Source: Algorimicrobium sediminis
GTDB taxonomy: Bacteria; Bacteroidota; Bacteroidia; Flavobacteriales; Flavobacteriaceae
Length of the DNA: 64,000 bases
Direction of reading: 5' to 3'
NCBI RefSeq assembly: GCF_042684585.1
Contig: NZ_JBHULS010000003.1
Location: 310,001 to 374,000 of the forward strand
The translations under genes and the position numbers were made by a program. Shown piece after piece: positions 1 through 8,581 of the stretch; position 1 is the first letter of the stretch; each line of letters begins with the position of its first letter. The notes beneath the pieces are model-generated. The model did no database searches, was not told where the DNA came from, and was given only the letters and a program-made list of their open reading frames with translations.

Positions 1-45
1 TGATATTTTCAGTGTACCTTTTAAGCAATTAAATTCGGAATTAAA

Positions 46-74
46 TTGTTTTCAAATTAAAATTCCTAATTTTG
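46..74 (+). promoter_or_regulatory. Promoter of the ompH pair
   Basis: TTG at 46-48 and TAATTTTG at 67-74 are 18 bases apart and fit the Bacteroidota -33/-7 consensus. The predicted start lies near base 80, about 70 bases before the first ompH start codon. An inverted repeat (48-59 with 67-79) overlaps the -7 element. Confidence 0.5.
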
Positions 75-152
75 AAAACATGAATTCAAAAATGGATAGA
101 ATAATAATTACGGTCTGTCGTTTTAGAATTATGAAGTCGTAAATTATAAAAT

Positions 153-1235
153 ATGAAACAGATGAAATTAAAAGTTCTTTTTTTAGTGGCTGCAGTATTC
201 ATGTTAAGCCTGTCCAGTTTTTCGCAACGCGGCGTCCGAATTGGTTACATAGACACTGAATACATTCTAGAAAATGTTCCGGAATACCAACAGGCTACCG
301 CACAATTAGAAACAAAAGTTCAGAAGTGGAAAAATGAAATTGAAGAGCAGCTTGGCGTAATTGCTCAAAAACGTAAAGATTTAAGCAACGAAAAAGCCCT
401 TTTAACCAAAGAACTAATTGAAGAACGCGAGGAAGATATTTTTTATGAAGAAAAAGAAATTCTGGATTATCAGCAAAAGCGTTTTGGCCCTAATGGCGAC
501 TTAATGTTGCAAAAAAAGCAACTAATTCAGCCCATACAAGATCAAATATTTGCCGCTGTTCAAGACATTGCCGAACAAAAGAAATACGATTTTGTATTCG
601 ATAAATCGGCCGACATTGTCATGCTTTACTCTGCCAAACGTTACGATTTTAGCGAACAAGTAATTAGAAGTTTAACCCGAAGCGCCAAACGTACACAGGC
701 CGCATCTAAAGCTGAAAAACGAGCAGCCGAGGAAGAAGATTTGGTAATTGATGTAGATGAAGAACAAGAAGCCAGAAATGCCGAAGCAGACGAACGCCGC
801 CAAGAAATTATAAACGAAAGAGAGGCCAGAAAATTAGCTGCTCAAAAACGCCGAGACAGTATTATTGAAGTGCGCCGTTTAGCGCGTGAGGAAGCCCTCC
901 GAAATAGAAACCAGAACACACAGGATACGGAACAATCTGAAGTAACGAACGATACAGATGCTCCTACCAATTCGGATGCATCTAACACTAATACAAGCGG
1001 TAAAAACGAAGATACCAATGCTACCGAAGCGTCGGCATCTGAAGAAAAAACACCGGCACAGCTTGCCGAAGAACGCAGACAACAAAAAATAGCAGATCGC
1101 GAACGCCGAAAAGCAGAATTAGAAGCACGTAAACAACGTATTCTAGCCGAAAGAGAACAAGCCCGAAAAGAACGCGAAGCGGCCAGAAATAACACCACTC
1201 CGGAAACACCAGCAAACGAAGACGACAATAATTAA
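153..1235 (+). CDS. OmpH/Skp-family periplasmic chaperone with long charged C-terminal extension
   Basis: Skp/OmpH proteins are periplasmic holdases for unfolded outer-membrane proteins on their way to the BAM complex. Residues 1-24 form a signal peptide ending in a serine/phenylalanine-rich stretch. The conserved start of the mature protein (RIGYIDTEYIL, about residues 29-39) is followed by the long coiled-coil hairpin and a closing strand ending near residue 170. A usual OmpH stops there. This one continues for about 190 residues of very charged helix rich in Ala/Glu/Arg, broken by an Asn/Thr/Ser/Asp-rich linker (about 255-295). The role of the extension is unknown. A second ompH gene follows after 38 bases, so the two are probably co-transcribed. 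In related genomes such genes often sit just after bamA, but the upstream gene is outside the window. Family call firm; specific clients not known. Confidence 0.88.
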   Translation: MKQMKLKVLFLVAAVFMLSLSSFSQRGVRIGYIDTEYILENVPEYQQATAQLETKVQKWKNEIEEQLGVIAQKRKDLSNEKALLTKELIEEREEDIFYEEKEILDYQQKRFGPNGDLMLQKKQLIQPIQDQIFAAVQDIAEQKKYDFVFDKSADIVMLYSAKRYDFSEQVIRSLTRSAKRTQAASKAEKRAAEEEDLVIDVDEEQEARNAEADERRQEIINEREARKLAAQKRRDSIIEVRRLAREEALRNRNQNTQDTEQSEVTNDTDAPTNSDASNTNTSGKNEDTNATEASASEEKTPAQLAEERRQQKIADRERRKAELEARKQRILAEREQARKEREAARNNTTPETPANEDDNN

Positions 1236-1273
1236 CAAGTAAATTTATAACACACATTAATACTATTTTTAAA

Positions 1274-1783
1274 ATGAAACACATCAAAACCTTATTATTT
1301 GCAGCAGCTTTATTTATTGGAGCTACAAGTTTTACGCAAGCGCAAAGCAAAGTAGCTCATATTAATACCCAAGACTTAATTAAAGCCATGCCAGAAATGG
1401 CCACAGCCCAGTCTGAAATGGAAAAATTAGGTAAAACTTACGAGGCAGACATTAAAGCCATGGTAACAGAATACCAAAACAAAATGAAGCAGTATGAAGC
1501 TGAAGCCCCAACAAAAACAGACGAAGAAAACCAGAAGCGTTTAATTGAAGTGCAAACTATGGAACAAAATATCCAGCAATATCGTAGTACCGCACAACAA
1601 GATATGCAGAAGAAAGAAGTAGACTTATTAAAGCCTATTACAGAAAAAGCAAAAGCAGCTATTTTAAAAGTAGCTAGAGCACAAGGTTTTCAGTACGTAT
1701 TGGACTCTACTCAAGGTGGAGGCGTTATTATGGCCGATGGTAAAAACCTATTGGACGACGTAAAAAAAGAAATGGGTATTTAA
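1274..1783 (+). CDS. OmpH/Skp-family periplasmic chaperone
   Basis: Second OmpH-type chaperone of the pair, 169 residues, the normal family length. Residues 1-23 are a clear signal peptide ending at the Ala-Gln-Ala site. The mature protein opens with the conserved KVAHINTQDLI, then a glutamine/glutamate/lysine-rich coiled-coil hairpin (about 45-120), and ends with the small beta body (FQYVLDSTQGGG near 145-155). It has no charged C-terminal extension, unlike its upstream neighbour. The role inferred from the family is protection of outer-membrane proteins in the periplasm. A strong terminator follows at 1805-1834, closing the two-gene unit. Confidence 0.92.
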   Translation: MKHIKTLLFAAALFIGATSFTQAQSKVAHINTQDLIKAMPEMATAQSEMEKLGKTYEADIKAMVTEYQNKMKQYEAEAPTKTDEENQKRLIEVQTMEQNIQQYRSTAQQDMQKKEVDLLKPITEKAKAAILKVARAQGFQYVLDSTQGGGVIMADGKNLLDDVKKEMGI

Positions 1784-1804
1784 TTCCAATTAATATTTTA
1801 CAGA

Positions 1805-1834
1805 AAAAGCCACTTATATCAAGTGGCTTTTTTA
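1805..1834 (+). terminator. Rho-independent terminator after ompH pair
   Basis: GCCACTT (1809-1815) pairs with AAGTGGC (1821-1827) around a five-base loop, with flanking A and T runs. It ends the ompH unit only about 10 bases before the murI start codon. Confidence 0.85.
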
Positions 1835-1844
1835 TTTTTGGTAT

Positions 1845-2624
1845 ATGCATACAAAACCTATTGGCATATTCGATTCTGGTGTTGGTGGTACATCCATTTG
1901 GAGTGCTTTAAACCAACGTTTACCCCATGAAGACACCATTTACTTGGCCGATAGTAAAAACTCGCCCTACGGCACCAAAACACAGCAAGAAATAATACAA
2001 TTAAGTATTAAAAACACCAAACACTTAATTGCTAACGACTGTAAACTAATAGTGGTAGCTTGCAATACAGCCACCACGAACGCCATAAAAATACTGCGCG
2101 AAAAATTCACAATTCCTTTTATAGGTATTGAACCAGCCATTAAGCCTGCTGCATTACACACAAAAACCAAAGCCATTGGCATTTTAGCAACCCGTGGCAC
2201 CCTTTCTAGCGAACTGTTTCATAGAATAACCGACTTGTACAGTCATAATGTAAAAGTGTTGGAACAAGAAGGCGCCGGCATTGTACAGCTAATTGAATCG
2301 GGCCAATTGGAGTCTGAAGCTATGACCCAATTATTAAAGCAGTATTTACAACCCATGATTGCTGCAAACGTAGATCACCTAGTATTAGGTTGTACGCATT
2401 ATCCTTACTTAATACCGCAACTTAAAAAATTACTGCCTCCCGAGGTTAAGATTATCGATTCTGGCGAGGCCGTGGCCCGACAAACGGAATATATTTTAAA
2501 CCAGCACCAGTTATTAAACACACAAAGTAATAAAGCCAAATGCCTCTTTTACACCAATACCCAAACCAAAGTGCTGGCTTCCCTTATAGAACAACCAGCA
2601 CAGGTGCACTATTTAGATTTTTAG
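1845..2624 (+). CDS. murI: Glutamate racemase
   Basis: Converts L-glutamate to D-glutamate for peptidoglycan in the cytoplasm. All family landmarks are present: the N-terminal FDSGVGG at 9-15, the first catalytic cysteine in VACNTATT (Cys73) and the second in LGCTHYPYL (Cys183). Length 259 residues is normal. It starts right after the terminator of the ompH unit. A TATTTTTG box at 1833-1840 lies only four bases before the ATG, so either the message is leaderless or it is made by read-through. It converges with the carbonic-anhydrase-like gene, with six bases between their ends. Confidence 0.96.
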   Translation: MHTKPIGIFDSGVGGTSIWSALNQRLPHEDTIYLADSKNSPYGTKTQQEIIQLSIKNTKHLIANDCKLIVVACNTATTNAIKILREKFTIPFIGIEPAIKPAALHTKTKAIGILATRGTLSSELFHRITDLYSHNVKVLEQEGAGIVQLIESGQLESEAMTQLLKQYLQPMIAANVDHLVLGCTHYPYLIPQLKKLLPPEVKIIDSGEAVARQTEYILNQHQLLNTQSNKAKCLFYTNTQTKVLASLIEQPAQVHYLDF

Positions 2625-2630
2625 GTTGTC

Positions 2631-3143
2631 CTATTTAAACCAACTGGCGTAGGTTTTGTAATTTTCGGCAATTCTATGAATTTCGCCTTTTAGCAATTCG
2701 GGGGTTACATTTTTAATTTTCTTGGCAGGAATTCCGGCATAAACGCTCCCCGACTCCACATGTGTATTTTCGGCTAATACCGCTCCTGCAGCAATAATAC
2801 TATTGCTAGCCACCACACAATTATCCATAATAATGCTACCCATACCTACTAATACATTGTCCTGTATGGTACAGCCATGTACAATGGCATTATGGCCAAT
2901 ACTAACATTATTACCAATTGTGGTGGCGGCCTTTTTGTAGGTGGCGTGAATGACAGCACCGTCTTGAATATTTACGTTGTTTCCAATTTTTATATAGTTT
3001 ACATCGCCTCTTACCACCGCATTAAACCAAATACTGCAGCCTAAGCCTAGTGTAACGTTTCCAACCACCGTGGCATTATCTGCTAAATAACAATCCTCCG
3101 GAATGCTAGGCGCATGTCCGTTTACAGTTTTTATAACTGGCAT
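2631..3143 (-). CDS. Gamma-carbonic-anhydrase / PaaY-like hexapeptide-repeat protein
   Basis: A left-handed beta-helix protein built from about eight hexapeptide turns, the fold of gamma-class carbonic anhydrases and PaaY/YrdA proteins, which work as trimers in the cytoplasm. The three metal-binding histidines expected of the family are visible at His66 (AVIH), His84 (SIGH) and His89 (AIVH). The C-terminal helix (about 150-170) packs against the helix in known members. Length 170 is typical. Most bacterial members of this subgroup have not been shown to hydrate CO2 efficiently, so the substrate remains open. It is transcribed alone, convergent with murI. Confidence 0.85.
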   Translation of the reverse strand: MPVIKTVNGHAPSIPEDCYLADNATVVGNVTLGLGCSIWFNAVVRGDVNYIKIGNNVNIQDGAVIHATYKKAATTIGNNVSIGHNAIVHGCTIQDNVLVGMGSIIMDNCVVASNSIIAAGAVLAENTHVESGSVYAGIPAKKIKNVTPELLKGEIHRIAENYKTYASWFK

Positions 3144-3248
3144 AATTTTTCGTTTTTATACGTGTTTATTACAAAAAAGTCAAGACTAAATAGACCATGA
3201 AGGCCATTTTAAAGATTATGTTGTGTGCCATCGCAAACAATAAGGCAC

Positions 3249-3275
3249 AAAAAAACCCGAAATATCTTCGAGTTT
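3249..3275 (-). terminator. Terminator of the porP/sprF-like gene
   Basis: Read on the minus strand, AAACTCGAA and TTCGGGTTT pair (one G-T pair) around a five-base loop and run into a seven-T tract. It lies 15 bases after the stop codon. Confidence 0.7.
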
Positions 3276-3290
3276 GTTTGTGTTTTTATT

Positions 3291-4292
3291 TTAGTTAACG
3301 GCTGGACAGTTACAGTGGTAACGCTCTTTTCTACAACCAAAGTTAAATCCTAACGTTATTTGATGAAAACCACCGTTGTTAAAAACCACCGAATTAGATT
3401 GGTATGAATACGTATAGGCCACCATAAAGTCTTTGAAGTTAACACCCACTAATGGTGAAATATATTGTAGTTTTTGGTTGCTTACACTGCCGTTTTCAAC
3501 AAATTCAGCACCGTCCAAACTACGTCTGTAGGACAACCCACCCCATAATTTACCAAAGTCCATTTCTTTGTAAACTTTAGCGTTTATATCAATAGACGAT
3601 TCTTTTGTAGCATCCTTGTACTGAAACATAATAGACGGCTCGTAGCTCCATTCACTACCCCATTTACCTAGCACAATACCTGTAGAAAATAAATAGCGTC
3701 TTAAATTGCTGGTAATTTCTATATCGTTGTTAATACCTTCATTATTCAAAATGTTTTTAACGGTAGCATGCGCATAGAAGTTATAAAGAAAGTACGAAAA
3801 GCCAAAATCGATATTAAAATTTGTTGAACTTTGTTCAATACCCGATATTAGTCGGTCTGGTAATTCATTTCTAAAAGCCGTTTCATCCAACTTGTATTGA
3901 ATAGCTCCTACACTTAAACCGAAAGAAAGCATGTTTAAATCTACTTCGTTTCTTGAAAACATAAGCTGATAAGCGTACGTTAAATAAGCACCATTCTGGG
4001 AGTGATACCCATTTTTATCGGTGTAAAAAATAGCGCCAATTCCCGAATTGGATTCCCCTATACGGCCATTAGCACTTACGGTTAGCAAGGCCGGTGCATT
4101 ATCTTGACCAAACCACTGCTGTCTACCTGTCATTCTAATTTTGGCGCAATTAGCAACCCCAGCCATAGAAGGGTGTATTAAATAATAATTATCTGTTAAG
4201 TAGTCGGTATAAACCGGCAAACCCTCTTGGGCTTTTACAAATTGTGTAAAAAAGGCAACAACTGCTATTAAAAAAAACCTTTTCATTATCAT
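3291..4292 (-). CDS. PorP/SprF-family outer-membrane protein (type IX secretion associated)
   Basis: The PorP/SprF family consists of outer-membrane beta-barrels of Bacteroidota. SprF partners the adhesin SprB in gliding, and PorP is part of type IX secretion. Here a signal peptide (KRFFLIAVVAFF... to KAQ, about residues 4-21) is followed by the family hallmark: YTDYLTDNYYLIHPSMAG near 28-45, then GRQQW (about 57-61). The rest shows alternating strands ending in an aromatic-rich C-terminal strand (ITLGFNFGC). Length 333 matches the family. Two possible ATG starts (4292 and 4286) differ by two residues. No SprB-like partner gene lies next to it, so it is probably a stand-alone paralogue. Family firm, partner unknown. 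Confidence 0.87.
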   Translation of the reverse strand: MIMKRFFLIAVVAFFTQFVKAQEGLPVYTDYLTDNYYLIHPSMAGVANCAKIRMTGRQQWFGQDNAPALLTVSANGRIGESNSGIGAIFYTDKNGYHSQNGAYLTYAYQLMFSRNEVDLNMLSFGLSVGAIQYKLDETAFRNELPDRLISGIEQSSTNFNIDFGFSYFLYNFYAHATVKNILNNEGINNDIEITSNLRRYLFSTGIVLGKWGSEWSYEPSIMFQYKDATKESSIDINAKVYKEMDFGKLWGGLSYRRSLDGAEFVENGSVSNQKLQYISPLVGVNFKDFMVAYTYSYQSNSVVFNNGGFHQITLGFNFGCRKERYHCNCPAVN

Positions 4293-4518
4293 AGTATTAT
4301 TTTCAGGTAGATTGGTAAACTTCTAGCAATCTTTATCCTTATTTAACTCGGTATTTATTGAAATATTATAAATCCGCCACCAAATATATAAAAATTACTT
4401 TTTATCAGTACGTACCAAAAGTTAAACATTCAAATTTTAAAAAAATTAAACACCTTCTTAAACTTTGGATAATATGCATTAAAAACCAAATATATGGATA
4501 TCTGTACTTTTCTTTTAG

Positions 4519-4526
4519 TATTTTTG
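4519..4526 (+). promoter_or_regulatory. -7 promoter element of the nfu gene
   Basis: TATTTTTG is an exact TAnnTTTG match, 17 bases before the chosen ATG at 4544. It lies inside the upstream open frame, which supports the shorter gene model. I see no good -33 TTG. Confidence 0.4.
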
Positions 4527-4543
4527 CTAAAAATATATTTATC

Positions 4544-5446
4544 ATGACTCCATATAAAGTTTCCATACAAGAAACATCAAATAAAAGCATTGTAAAGTTT
4601 GAACTTAACCAGTTCATTACCAAACACCAAAGCTTTGAATTTAGCAACATAGACGAGGCTAAAAATTCACCTTTAGCACAAAAACTTTTTTACTTACCCT
4701 TTGTAAAAAAGGTATATATATCCAGTAATTTTGTAGCAGTAGAACGCTATAATATTGTTGAATGGCCAGAAGTACAAGAAGCGGTAGCGACACAAATTTC
4801 TGAACATTTAAATTCAGGGGGCATTGTTGTAACCGATACGAGCACCGTTAAAAAAGTACCCATAACCGTTTATGCCGAAAGCACACCCAATCCAGCAGTT
4901 ATTAAATTTGTAGCTAATAAAAAATTGTTTACAGCTACCTACGAATTCACCTCTATAGACGAGGCCAAATTATCGCCTTTGGCAACAGAACTTTTTCATT
5001 TGCCATTTGTAAAAAGTGTGTTCATGGAGGAAAATTATATTTCCGTAACCAAATACGACGTGGCTGAATGGGATGCTGTAACCATGGAAGTTCGGGAATT
5101 TATTAGATCGTTTATTGAAGATGGTAAAGAGCTAGTAGCAGCTAATGCCCAAGAACTGCTTCAAAAAACTTCGGCACAATTGGATCAGGTTTACGAAGCA
5201 CAGGACGATACCTCGAAAGAAATTATAAATATTTTGGAAGAATATGTAAAACCAGCTGTTGCCAGCGATGGCGGTAATATTCAATTCGACTCCTATAACC
5301 CAGATACCAAAACTGTAAAGGTTATTTTACAAGGCGCTTGTAGTGGTTGTCCTTCGTCTACTTTTACCTTAAAAAACGGCATAGAAAATATGCTTAAAGA
5401 AATGCTTAAAGGTCGTGTAGAAACGGTAGAAGCTTTAAACGGTTAA
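4544..5446 (+). CDS. NifU-family Fe-S cluster scaffold/carrier with two Nfu N-terminal domains
   Basis: Carries or assembles Fe-S clusters for delivery to apo-proteins. From the ATG at 4544 the protein has 300 residues: two tandem Nfu N-terminal domains (about 3-85 and 105-190; each contains an IDEAK.SPLA.xLFxLPFVK pattern) and a C-terminal NifU domain with the cluster-binding CSGC (Cys266, Cys269). The reading frame is open 62 codons further upstream to 4358, but that stretch is Lys/Ile/Tyr-rich and unlike the family. The second start gives the normal product. TATTTTTG at 4519-4526 is a suitable -7 box just before it. The duplicated N-terminal domain is notable. Function by family; clients unknown. 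Confidence 0.9.
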   Translation: MTPYKVSIQETSNKSIVKFELNQFITKHQSFEFSNIDEAKNSPLAQKLFYLPFVKKVYISSNFVAVERYNIVEWPEVQEAVATQISEHLNSGGIVVTDTSTVKKVPITVYAESTPNPAVIKFVANKKLFTATYEFTSIDEAKLSPLATELFHLPFVKSVFMEENYISVTKYDVAEWDAVTMEVREFIRSFIEDGKELVAANAQELLQKTSAQLDQVYEAQDDTSKEIINILEEYVKPAVASDGGNIQFDSYNPDTKTVKVILQGACSGCPSSTFTLKNGIENMLKEMLKGRVETVEALNG

Positions 5447-5526
5447 CAAAAGTAGTAGTCCAAGTTTATTTTTAAAAATACCAGAAGGGGCTATTAAAAT
5501 AATTTAGCCAGTGTTTACAGAACAAA

Positions 5527-5555
5527 AAAAACGCCAAGTAAGGCGTTTTTTTTTA
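5527..5555 (+). terminator. Terminator between nfu gene and mscS
   Basis: AAAAACGCC (5527-5535) and GGCGTTTTT (5542-5550) form a perfect stem with a six-base loop, extended by T residues. It is about 80 bases after the nfu stop codon. Confidence 0.8.
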
Positions 5556-5679
5556 TGTCTACTTTAACCCAGACTGGATGCAACCCCGCGTACCTGCGCA
5601 CCTACCAGAATCTGTGTTTTTTAGGTTTTATAAATTCTGATATTATTTGTAGTTTTGGCTTTAAACAAAAATAAATACC

Positions 5680-6498
5680 ATGGAAATAGATATAGACTAT
5701 TGGACACAGCAACTCGTGTCGTTTGTAACCACTTATGGCTTAAAAGTTATTGCAGCCTTTGTAATATGGTTTTTAGGCTCTTGGGCCATTAAAAAAATTA
5801 AGGTTGCTTTAAAGTTAATTTTAGACAAAGGTAACTACGATGTTAGCTTGCAAAAGTTTTTAATTAGTTTGGTTACTTGGATTTTAAAAATTATACTATT
5901 TATAACCTTATTGGGTACTTTAGGTGTGCCAACCATGTCTTTTGCTGCTGTAATTGCCGCTGCAACTTTAGCAATAGGTGCCGCATTACAAGGCTCTTTA
6001 GGCAATTTTGCCGGAGGGGTTTTAATTATGGTATTTAAACCCATAAAAGTAGGCGATTATATTCAGGCACAAGGCGAAAGTGGGACTGTAAAAGCCATCG
6101 AAATTTTTACAACTAAACTAACCACACCAGATAACAAAGAGGTTATTATTCCCAACGGAACGCTTTCTAATGGGAATATAATAAACTACAGTACCGAGGA
6201 TACACGGCGTGTAGATATAACTTTTGGTGTAGGCTACGATTCTGATATTAAGCAAACCAAAGAAGTTATTTTAAGTGTTATTAATAAACACGATAGCATT
6301 TTAGCAGATCCAGCACCGGCAGTAAACGTTTCGGAATTAGCGGATAGCTCTATTAACTTTTTTACGCGCGTATGGGTTAATAAAGCCGATTATTGGGCTG
6401 TAAAATTTGATCTTATTGAACAAACAAAAGAAGCCCTAGATGCTGCTGGTATTGATATACCTTACCCACACCAAGTAGAAATACACAAACAAGGATAA
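5680..6498 (+). CDS. mscS: MscS-family small-conductance mechanosensitive channel
   Basis: A homoheptameric inner-membrane channel that opens under hypo-osmotic stress to release solutes. Three N-terminal membrane helices (about 15-35, 60-85, 90-115) are visible. The third is the glycine/alanine-rich pore helix typical of MscS (AATLAIGAALQGSLGNFAGG, about 90-110). The cytoplasmic beta domain follows (KPIKVGDYIQ, then the IIPNG signature near 150) and the alpha/beta cage ends in IPYPHQ, another family mark. Length 272 is close to E. coli MscS (286). TAGTTTTG at 5650-5657 is a plausible -7 promoter box. It stands alone, convergent with tsaB. Confidence 0.93.
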   Translation: MEIDIDYWTQQLVSFVTTYGLKVIAAFVIWFLGSWAIKKIKVALKLILDKGNYDVSLQKFLISLVTWILKIILFITLLGTLGVPTMSFAAVIAAATLAIGAALQGSLGNFAGGVLIMVFKPIKVGDYIQAQGESGTVKAIEIFTTKLTTPDNKEVIIPNGTLSNGNIINYSTEDTRRVDITFGVGYDSDIKQTKEVILSVINKHDSILADPAPAVNVSELADSSINFFTRVWVNKADYWAVKFDLIEQTKEALDAAGIDIPYPHQVEIHKQG

Positions 6499-6499
6499 T

Positions 6500-7177
6500 T
6501 TACAAAATGGATTTTGGCTTAATTGCCACAAAATCTTTTAAATAATACGGTTCAAAATAAGCGACATCCTCAAAGTCGCTTTTTTTGTACTTGTTAAAAG
6601 CTATAGCGCCCATTTCGTTAGCAGATGGCAACTTGTTTTCTATAAAAACAGCATTTTTATGCCTTATACATGCTTTTGTTTTTTCTACGCCATTCCCTAT
6701 AAAGTGAACAGGGCTTTTGTCCAGAAATTCCTTATACGAATTGGCATCTAAAACCTCTGCTTTAATGCCGCGAACAGACTGATAATTGGCGTTATAAACT
6801 TCGGCATATACTTCCATCCGTCGGGCGTCCAGCATAGAAATAATAAACCCTTCTTGTGTTTTTACTTGATGCGCCAAAGCTTCCAAAGTAGACACACTAA
6901 TTAAAGGAATGTTTAAAGCAAAACACAAACCCTTGGCTGCCGAAACGCCAATGCGCAAACCAGTATAAGAGCCCGGTCCTTTGCTAATAGCTACCGCGGC
7001 TATTTGCGAGGCAGCAACCGCATTTTCATTCAGTATTGTTTCTATAAAACTGTGCAGGCGCTCTGCATGCGAAAAGCCTTTATTGTAATCCTCTATTACA
7101 GCCAAAGTCTCTCCTGCTTTTGAAAGAGAAACCGAGCAGTTTGTGGTTGCCGTTTCAATACTTAAAATTAGTGCCAC
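6500..7177 (-). CDS. tsaB: tRNA threonylcarbamoyladenosine biosynthesis protein TsaB
   Basis: TsaB partners TsaD (and TsaE) to make the t6A modification at position 37 of ANN-decoding tRNAs. The ASKHA-fold N-terminus reads ILSIETATTNCSVSL (about 4-18), followed by GFSHAERL (about 35-42), SKGPGSYTGLRIG (about 65-77) and ALNIPLISVSTLEAL, all characteristic of TsaB/YeaZ. Length 225 is normal. Like other TsaB proteins it lacks the metal-binding histidines of TsaD. It lies 15 bases after the TolC-type gene and may be the last gene of the efflux operon, an unrelated but probably conserved tail. Confidence 0.93.
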   Translation of the reverse strand: MALILSIETATTNCSVSLSKAGETLAVIEDYNKGFSHAERLHSFIETILNENAVAASQIAAVAISKGPGSYTGLRIGVSAAKGLCFALNIPLISVSTLEALAHQVKTQEGFIISMLDARRMEVYAEVYNANYQSVRGIKAEVLDANSYKEFLDKSPVHFIGNGVEKTKACIRHKNAVFIENKLPSANEMGAIAFNKYKKSDFEDVAYFEPYYLKDFVAIKPKSIL

Positions 7178-7192
7178 GCCGTGTAAAATGTG

Positions 7193-8581
7193 TTAATCGG
7201 TTAATGGAATTCCTAAATAGAAATCTAGTACCTTGGTTTTAAACACAAAATTATATTTTGCATTAATCAAATTCGCCTCGGCGTTTACCAATCTATTTCG
7301 GACTTGTTCAAATTCAAAGGCATTCATAACCCCCAAATTGTAACTATCTTGGGCGTTTTTGAAAGATTCCTGCTGGGCACGTAACGATGTTTCAGAGGCT
7401 TCAAATTGTTTATAAGCTGCTCTGGCATCGGCATAAGCCTGTTCTATATTGGTGCGCAAATCTTGTTTTTCTTGCTCTAACGAAAAGGCAACACGCTTAC
7501 TGTTTAAAACCGCTCTATTAACGCTGGCTTTTGTTTGCAGGCCATTAAAAATAGGAATATTTAAACTAAAGCCTAAATTGTATCCCAAATTATCCTCCAA
7601 TTGCTGACCAAAACCGTTGGGAACAAAAATAATATTTAAATTGGTAGGGTCGTTAGGATCTTCCAATACAGGCCTCACATCTCTTTGTCCCTGACTGTGC
7701 TGATAGGAGGTTCCTAAACCAGCACCAAACGACAAGGTTGGGTAGAAGGCACTTTTAGCAATATCCACATCCAATTGGGCGTTTTCTATATTCAATTCCG
7801 CCTGTTTAATTTCTGGTCTGTTTTGAACCGCAAAATCATAAATTTCAGTTACTGTTTTTTTCTGCAATAACACCGCTGGTAACTTTAGCGCCATAGGCTC
7901 TACATCAAAACCCTCTGGTGTAATTTGTAATAATTGAGCCAAAGCAAGCAAAGCCAAGTCTACGCTATTTTGCGTATTAATTAAGCGCTCTTGGTCGCTG
8001 GCTAATTGTGCCTGTACTTCCAGTAAATCGGCTTGTGGCCTCACACCGGACTCTACTAACGAATTAATTTGTGTTACCTGCTTCTCGGAAATAACAATTT
8101 GCTCGTTTGCTACCTTTAAATTTTCTTTGTTTAAAAGAATGTTTAAATATTGGTTAACCACGTTTAAGGCAATATTATCTTTTAAAATATCCAGTTGTAA
8201 CTGACTAGATTCAATACCAAGTTGCGCTTGTTTGTAAACACTTGTGTTTCGGAAACCGTTAAACAAGGTTACACCCGTGTTTAAACCAAAACTATTTCCA
8301 CGTGAATCTCTAGAAACACGATTACCATCTTGCCCAATAAAGGAACCAAAATTCCAGTTTTGAGAGGCACTAGCATTTAAACTTGGTAAAAAATTACCTC
8401 TAGCCGAAACCAAATTCTCATTGGCTATGTCCTTATCTAGTTCCGTTTGCTTAACCCGAATATTATTTTCTAATGCATAATCTACGCATTGCTGCAATGA
8501 CCAAACTTTATCTTGAGCAAAGCTACTTACGGATAGGGCCAGTGTAACAAGTGTTGCTGCAAATACTTTATTCATTTTCAT
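7193..8581 (-). CDS. TolC-family outer-membrane factor of an efflux system
   Basis: Forms the outer-membrane and periplasmic exit duct of a tripartite exporter. A signal peptide (about 1-22, ending SSFA) is followed by WSLQQCVDYALENNI, the common TolC opening, and two repeats of long helices with strands, the internal duplication of the family. Length 462 is typical. The start overlaps the adaptor gene by 14 bases; the second ATG (8575) would reduce the overlap to 8. The gene order ATPase-permease-permease-adaptor-TolC indicates a MacAB-TolC-like ABC exporter rather than an RND pump. The substrate cannot be read from sequence. Confidence 0.92.
   Translation of the reverse strand: MKMNKVFAATLVTLALSVSSFAQDKVWSLQQCVDYALENNIRVKQTELDKDIANENLVSARGNFLPSLNASASQNWNFGSFIGQDGNRVSRDSRGNSFGLNTGVTLFNGFRNTSVYKQAQLGIESSQLQLDILKDNIALNVVNQYLNILLNKENLKVANEQIVISEKQVTQINSLVESGVRPQADLLEVQAQLASDQERLINTQNSVDLALLALAQLLQITPEGFDVEPMALKLPAVLLQKKTVTEIYDFAVQNRPEIKQAELNIENAQLDVDIAKSAFYPTLSFGAGLGTSYQHSQGQRDVRPVLEDPNDPTNLNIIFVPNGFGQQLEDNLGYNLGFSLNIPIFNGLQTKASVNRAVLNSKRVAFSLEQEKQDLRTNIEQAYADARAAYKQFEASETSLRAQQESFKNAQDSYNLGVMNAFEFEQVRNRLVNAEANLINAKYNFVFKTKVLDFYLGIPLTD

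Noticed and set aside
842..1350. Long minus-strand open frames opposite the two ompH genes
   Set aside because: Composition is Arg/Ser/Cys-rich or hydrophobic shadow of a charged coiled coil; the plus-strand genes are clear family members.
4358..4543. Upstream 62-codon extension of the NifU-type gene
   Set aside because: Lys/Ile/Tyr-rich, unlike the family, and it contains the -7 promoter box of the shorter gene.
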